From Mugil cephalus (taxonomy: Eukaryota > Chordata > Actinopteri > Mugiliformes > Mugilidae): DNA of 64,000 nucleotides. A model generated the notes under the pieces. That model ran no database searches. It saw only the letters and a program-made list of their open reading frames with translations, and had not been told where the DNA came from. The stretch spans positions 16,392,197 to 16,456,196 of the forward strand of contig NC_061774.1 of assembly GCF_022458985.1 (NCBI RefSeq), given 5' to 3'. Both the position numbers and the translations under genes were made by a program. Below, in pieces: positions 60,601-64,000 of this stretch; positions within the stretch are counted from its first letter, which is position 1; the number at the start of each line of letters is the position of its first letter.

Positions 60601-63600
60601 CAGTATCAGGGCAGGGCTGCTATCCAAACCTCAGCCACTGATCTAATGGATGAAGTGAGTCATACCCACCTTCAACGTGAACACAACCATCTCCATCAAA
60701 CACACATGGGCCAGCACAATGAGCCACATTCATACAACAATGTTTTTCTGGTCACCTCTTTTCGCTAGTGCGGCGTTTTCTACTACAGTGAATTCGCACG
60801 TGTTTTCTATAAGCGCCCCTGTCTTTTCATTAGGTCGACTCTTAACAGGCCCACTGGAGTCAAGCACCTGCTTTTCGGGAGTTCAACCGCTGCCAAAGCT
60901 GCGTATGATATCAAGTCTCTCACGTAGATGATGAAACATGCTAAGTTGAAAAAGGTTTCTTAATCAAAGCGGCAGCGCAGCATTCGCCTTTAATTGGAGC
61001 CATTGCAGGGGGAGTTCCTGCCATGTGCTCGGTGCCCTCGCAGATTGTTCTAATTTGCAAAATCCTCAGATCATAAGAGCGAATGCTGTGGTAGTCTCAG
61101 GCAGACAAAACGTATGCATGCTTGGTTTCACTTCTGCAATTTCAGATTTCAGTAAATTAGAAACACCACTACAGTGAATCACTGGCAAGTGGTGTAAATT
61201 GGGAAAACAAAGCACTGCCGCTGGTATGAACACCGCACAGTAATGCCGTCAGTTGAGAATCTGTGTGCTTTTAATGTTCTCTCCATAATTAAGTTTTTAT
61301 GAAAGCACCAATAGGGGATTTGAGCGGTTTCCAAAAAACAATTTGATAAAGCCATGTTAATACAAGGGATTAAAATGCGATTCATCACTTTATGTCAACA
61401 ACGCAGGATAGAATTTGATCGTTTTTTTTACCTCAGTGCATCTCCACGCATCTTAAATAAGTTCACATTATCTTGTCATAATGTTGCACTGTAGCGTGCA
61501 ACAGTGGTTTTGGTTGAAAACTTAAACCGTAAACTCACAGTTGTATCTGTGAAAGAAGAATCCCCTGTTGTCATGGTGATAATTGCTTTAATAGCAGCAT
61601 CGACTGATGAAAGTAAAGAGGGACTTTCATTTCATTTGAAGCAGAGAAACTCTACAAACACACAGCATAAACAAAACATGGAGATCACAAAAAAGTCTGA
61701 TCATCTTCACAGAATTTGTCCTGTTTTCCCAAATAATCTCGGGATAATAATTCAGCGCTTATTGTTCTTGCTGTCAGACTGGCTGCAGTGTTCATCACAT
61801 GTCATGGATGACTTTACCCAAATCGCTTTTATGACTATTTACTGACTTCAATATAGGTCTCATGGTTTATACACCAACATTTTAAGTCATAAAACATAAC
61901 ATAAAACTGTTTAGGTTGGTCCAAATCATAACATGCAAGAATATGGCATTCATAAACCCTTTTTTCTGTTTGTCATTTATGACTTTATTACATAAATGAC
62001 AACAAAAAACTAACTACACATAACAAACATCCACAGGTGGAAGTGAACAGGGAACACGGTCGTAGCGTTAACAATGTTCACGGACAGAGATATTGACTGT
62101 TCGACAGAATTTCCAGATACAGTTTCCATTGAAGGAGCCTAAATCATGACATTACATAACGTGCCAGACCCTGACATTAAACGACCCCTGTTAACTCCAA
62201 TAAAGGAAGCAGTGTGGGGTTCGCATGTTTTTTTTTTTGTTTTTTTTCCTTTGCTGCTGGCATTTTGCATTTTAAAGACCTCTTAACTGTCGAAACGTCA
62301 GCCCAGCACCTCGCTGAAAAGAACAACAATTTTCAATTTCTGCTCCTGTTAACATGAAACGGTGGCACGGCTCCACTTAAATGTTGTTTTAGGCCTCTAT
62401 GTCAGTGGGAGACGTGCTAAAAATGGCCTTTGAATGCATTTAACCAGATGCACGGACAGTGCTCTTCCTCCATCTGTTCTATTGTCTCGGTGTTCTCTGG
62501 GATGAGGAGCGGATGCACCACCGAAGGAGATGCAGGAAATACTCTTGACCCAGAACAACACAGGCCAGCTTCTTCTAGCAGACTTTAGCATAGCGTCTTC
62601 AGATGCAAAGTACTGCTTGACATGAAGGTATTCCCCTAATGCATAATAATCCATGACATGTGCAAATTGTCTATTGTTTTATGTGGACACAAAAAAAAAA
62701 AAAAGGTTCTACGCTGGAATTGCTTTCATATTTCAAAGTGGTGACTTGACAAGAGCGTGCTTGGTGTAGTGGAAAATTCCTAGAGCTGTCTAAGGACAAA
62801 TCAAAGTGGAGATGAAGGTTTATCGGTGCCTATGTCAAGGTCTATGTCATCTTTAACATGACTCCACACAAACAGCAGCAGGCTCGCTCACGGCAGTACC
62901 GCCGCGCACATTTCAGAAATAGACACGTTGGCCGAGCATTAAAATTTACAGGGTGAGGCCATATATTTTTAATCACTCAATGGGTAAAAATAAAAGTGAA
63001 CCCGGTGAAGACCAGCGGTATGTGACGCTAAATAAAGTGAGGCGCGTGTATATATAGGGGGAGGTTTATGTTGTGTGTGTGTATAACAGCACATACGTGT
63101 TTTTACGGGATAATATTATGAAGGCAGAATGGATGCTGCTGACCCACAGCCTTTCACTGCTGCACCGCAGTTGTAAAAAAGTCTTGTGCCATATTCACAT
63201 GAATCCCATCAGGCGTGCGGAACGGGGGGGGGGAAGCAGTGAATTCTTGTGGCATATATTAAACAACAAACCTATGGTTAAGAAAATTCCAATTAAGCCC
63301 ATTAACATCATTAGAATTTATGACACAGTTCAAAACAAAATGACTTCCCAAGCAATTTAAGGCTCGGCAGAATTCTCCTTCAGGCTCCCAAATTCTAACC
63401 TCTTAATTGCTTCACTCTCAAATATTCAGGAGAAAAGAATCCAAAATCTCATTAGAGAAATACGAGCGGGGTTTTTCGGGGCGTAACGCTTTAGGGCTTT
63501 TCTGCTACAACCTTTTTTAATCAATTTCTTTATGTCGCTGCTGTTTTGTGTGTTGATCACGCAGTATAATTCCTCCCTGAAGTTTAGCCTGCAAATTATT

Positions 63601-64000
63601 GGAGTTAATGTTCCTGAAAAGTGGATGTGAGTTTTCAGCCTCTAAACTGTGAAGCGGATGGGTGAAATGTTATTTTAGTATGAAATAGTATTTCCTCTAT
63701 AAAATTTAAATTACACCATGGGAAAAATATAAATGAGACATACTGTAAGGCCTCATTTGGTAGTTTTCCTAAATTAAATATTACCAGATCTGAATATTTC
63801 CGGCCTGTTGCTAGCGGCAACGGAAGCTTTACACGCGGCTGCCTGTGGTGGTGACTGCACAGGGCTCAATGACCCAGCGAAGGCTAAGAGGTTATGACAC
63901 AAAATTCTTCTGCTATTATTACCCTGCGTGAAAACTGTGCAAGCTAGAAAGACGACAACAAGCATATGACAAACTTTCTGATTTACAGTGTTTCCACGAA
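57641..64000. other. Upstream non-coding DNA, no gene seen
   Basis: Open frames are short and lack domains. Two parts, 60950-61130 and 63240-63470, are rich in TAATT and CAATTA cores with low repeat content and could be conserved non-coding elements. A CAGCTGAAG-containing 18-base segment is repeated at 59955 and 60004. C- and G-runs lie near 58069-58093 and 63223-63233. Confidence 0.3.

Overview
The window is vertebrate nuclear DNA, almost certainly from a teleost fish. The genes have GT-AG introns and AATAAA poly(A) signals. The gene set contains an alpha and a beta connexin, vma21, a melatonin receptor, neurl1b and a Tudor-domain gene. The spaces between genes hold decayed Tc1/mariner, L1 and THAP-type elements of kinds common in fish. 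No prokaryotic features, CRISPR arrays or viral genes were seen.

Layout. 1.1-4.6 kb (+): an eight-exon Tudor-domain gene. 8.3-9.2 kb (+): a beta connexin of the GJB1/Cx32 type. 12.1-13.2 kb (+): an alpha connexin closest to GJA3/Cx46. 14-18.7 kb: intergenic, with a Tc1 relic and a TIR element. 19.7-21.2 kb (-): vma21, three exons. 21.4-29 kb: intergenic, with a short interstitial telomere-like array. 29.5-40.9 kb (-): a two-exon melatonin receptor whose 10.4-kb intron contains an L1 relic and a roughly 550-bp pyrimidine tract. 41-47.5 kb: intergenic, with two Tc1/mariner relics and a THAP-domain transposon relic. 47.8-57.3 kb (-): neurl1b, six coding exons. 57.4-64 kb: upstream non-coding DNA with no recognisable gene.

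Splice sites and reading phases were worked out by hand for all multi-exon genes, and each joined frame closes without a stop: Tudor gene 670 aa, vma21 103 aa, melatonin receptor 352 aa, neurl1b 574 aa. The genes do not form one pathway. They cover gap-junction coupling, V-ATPase assembly, Gi-coupled melatonin signalling, Notch-ligand ubiquitination and probable germline Tudor function. The receptor and vma21 lie in the same order and orientation as human GPR50-VMA21 on Xq28. With the receptor's own sequence, this identifies it as Mel1c (mtnr1c).

I found no clearly new biological system. The points most worth a second look are the unassigned single-eTud protein, the CRE-bearing terminal repeats of the THAP element next to neurl1b, the compact vma21 promoter motifs, and the ancestral short-tailed Mel1c beside vma21.
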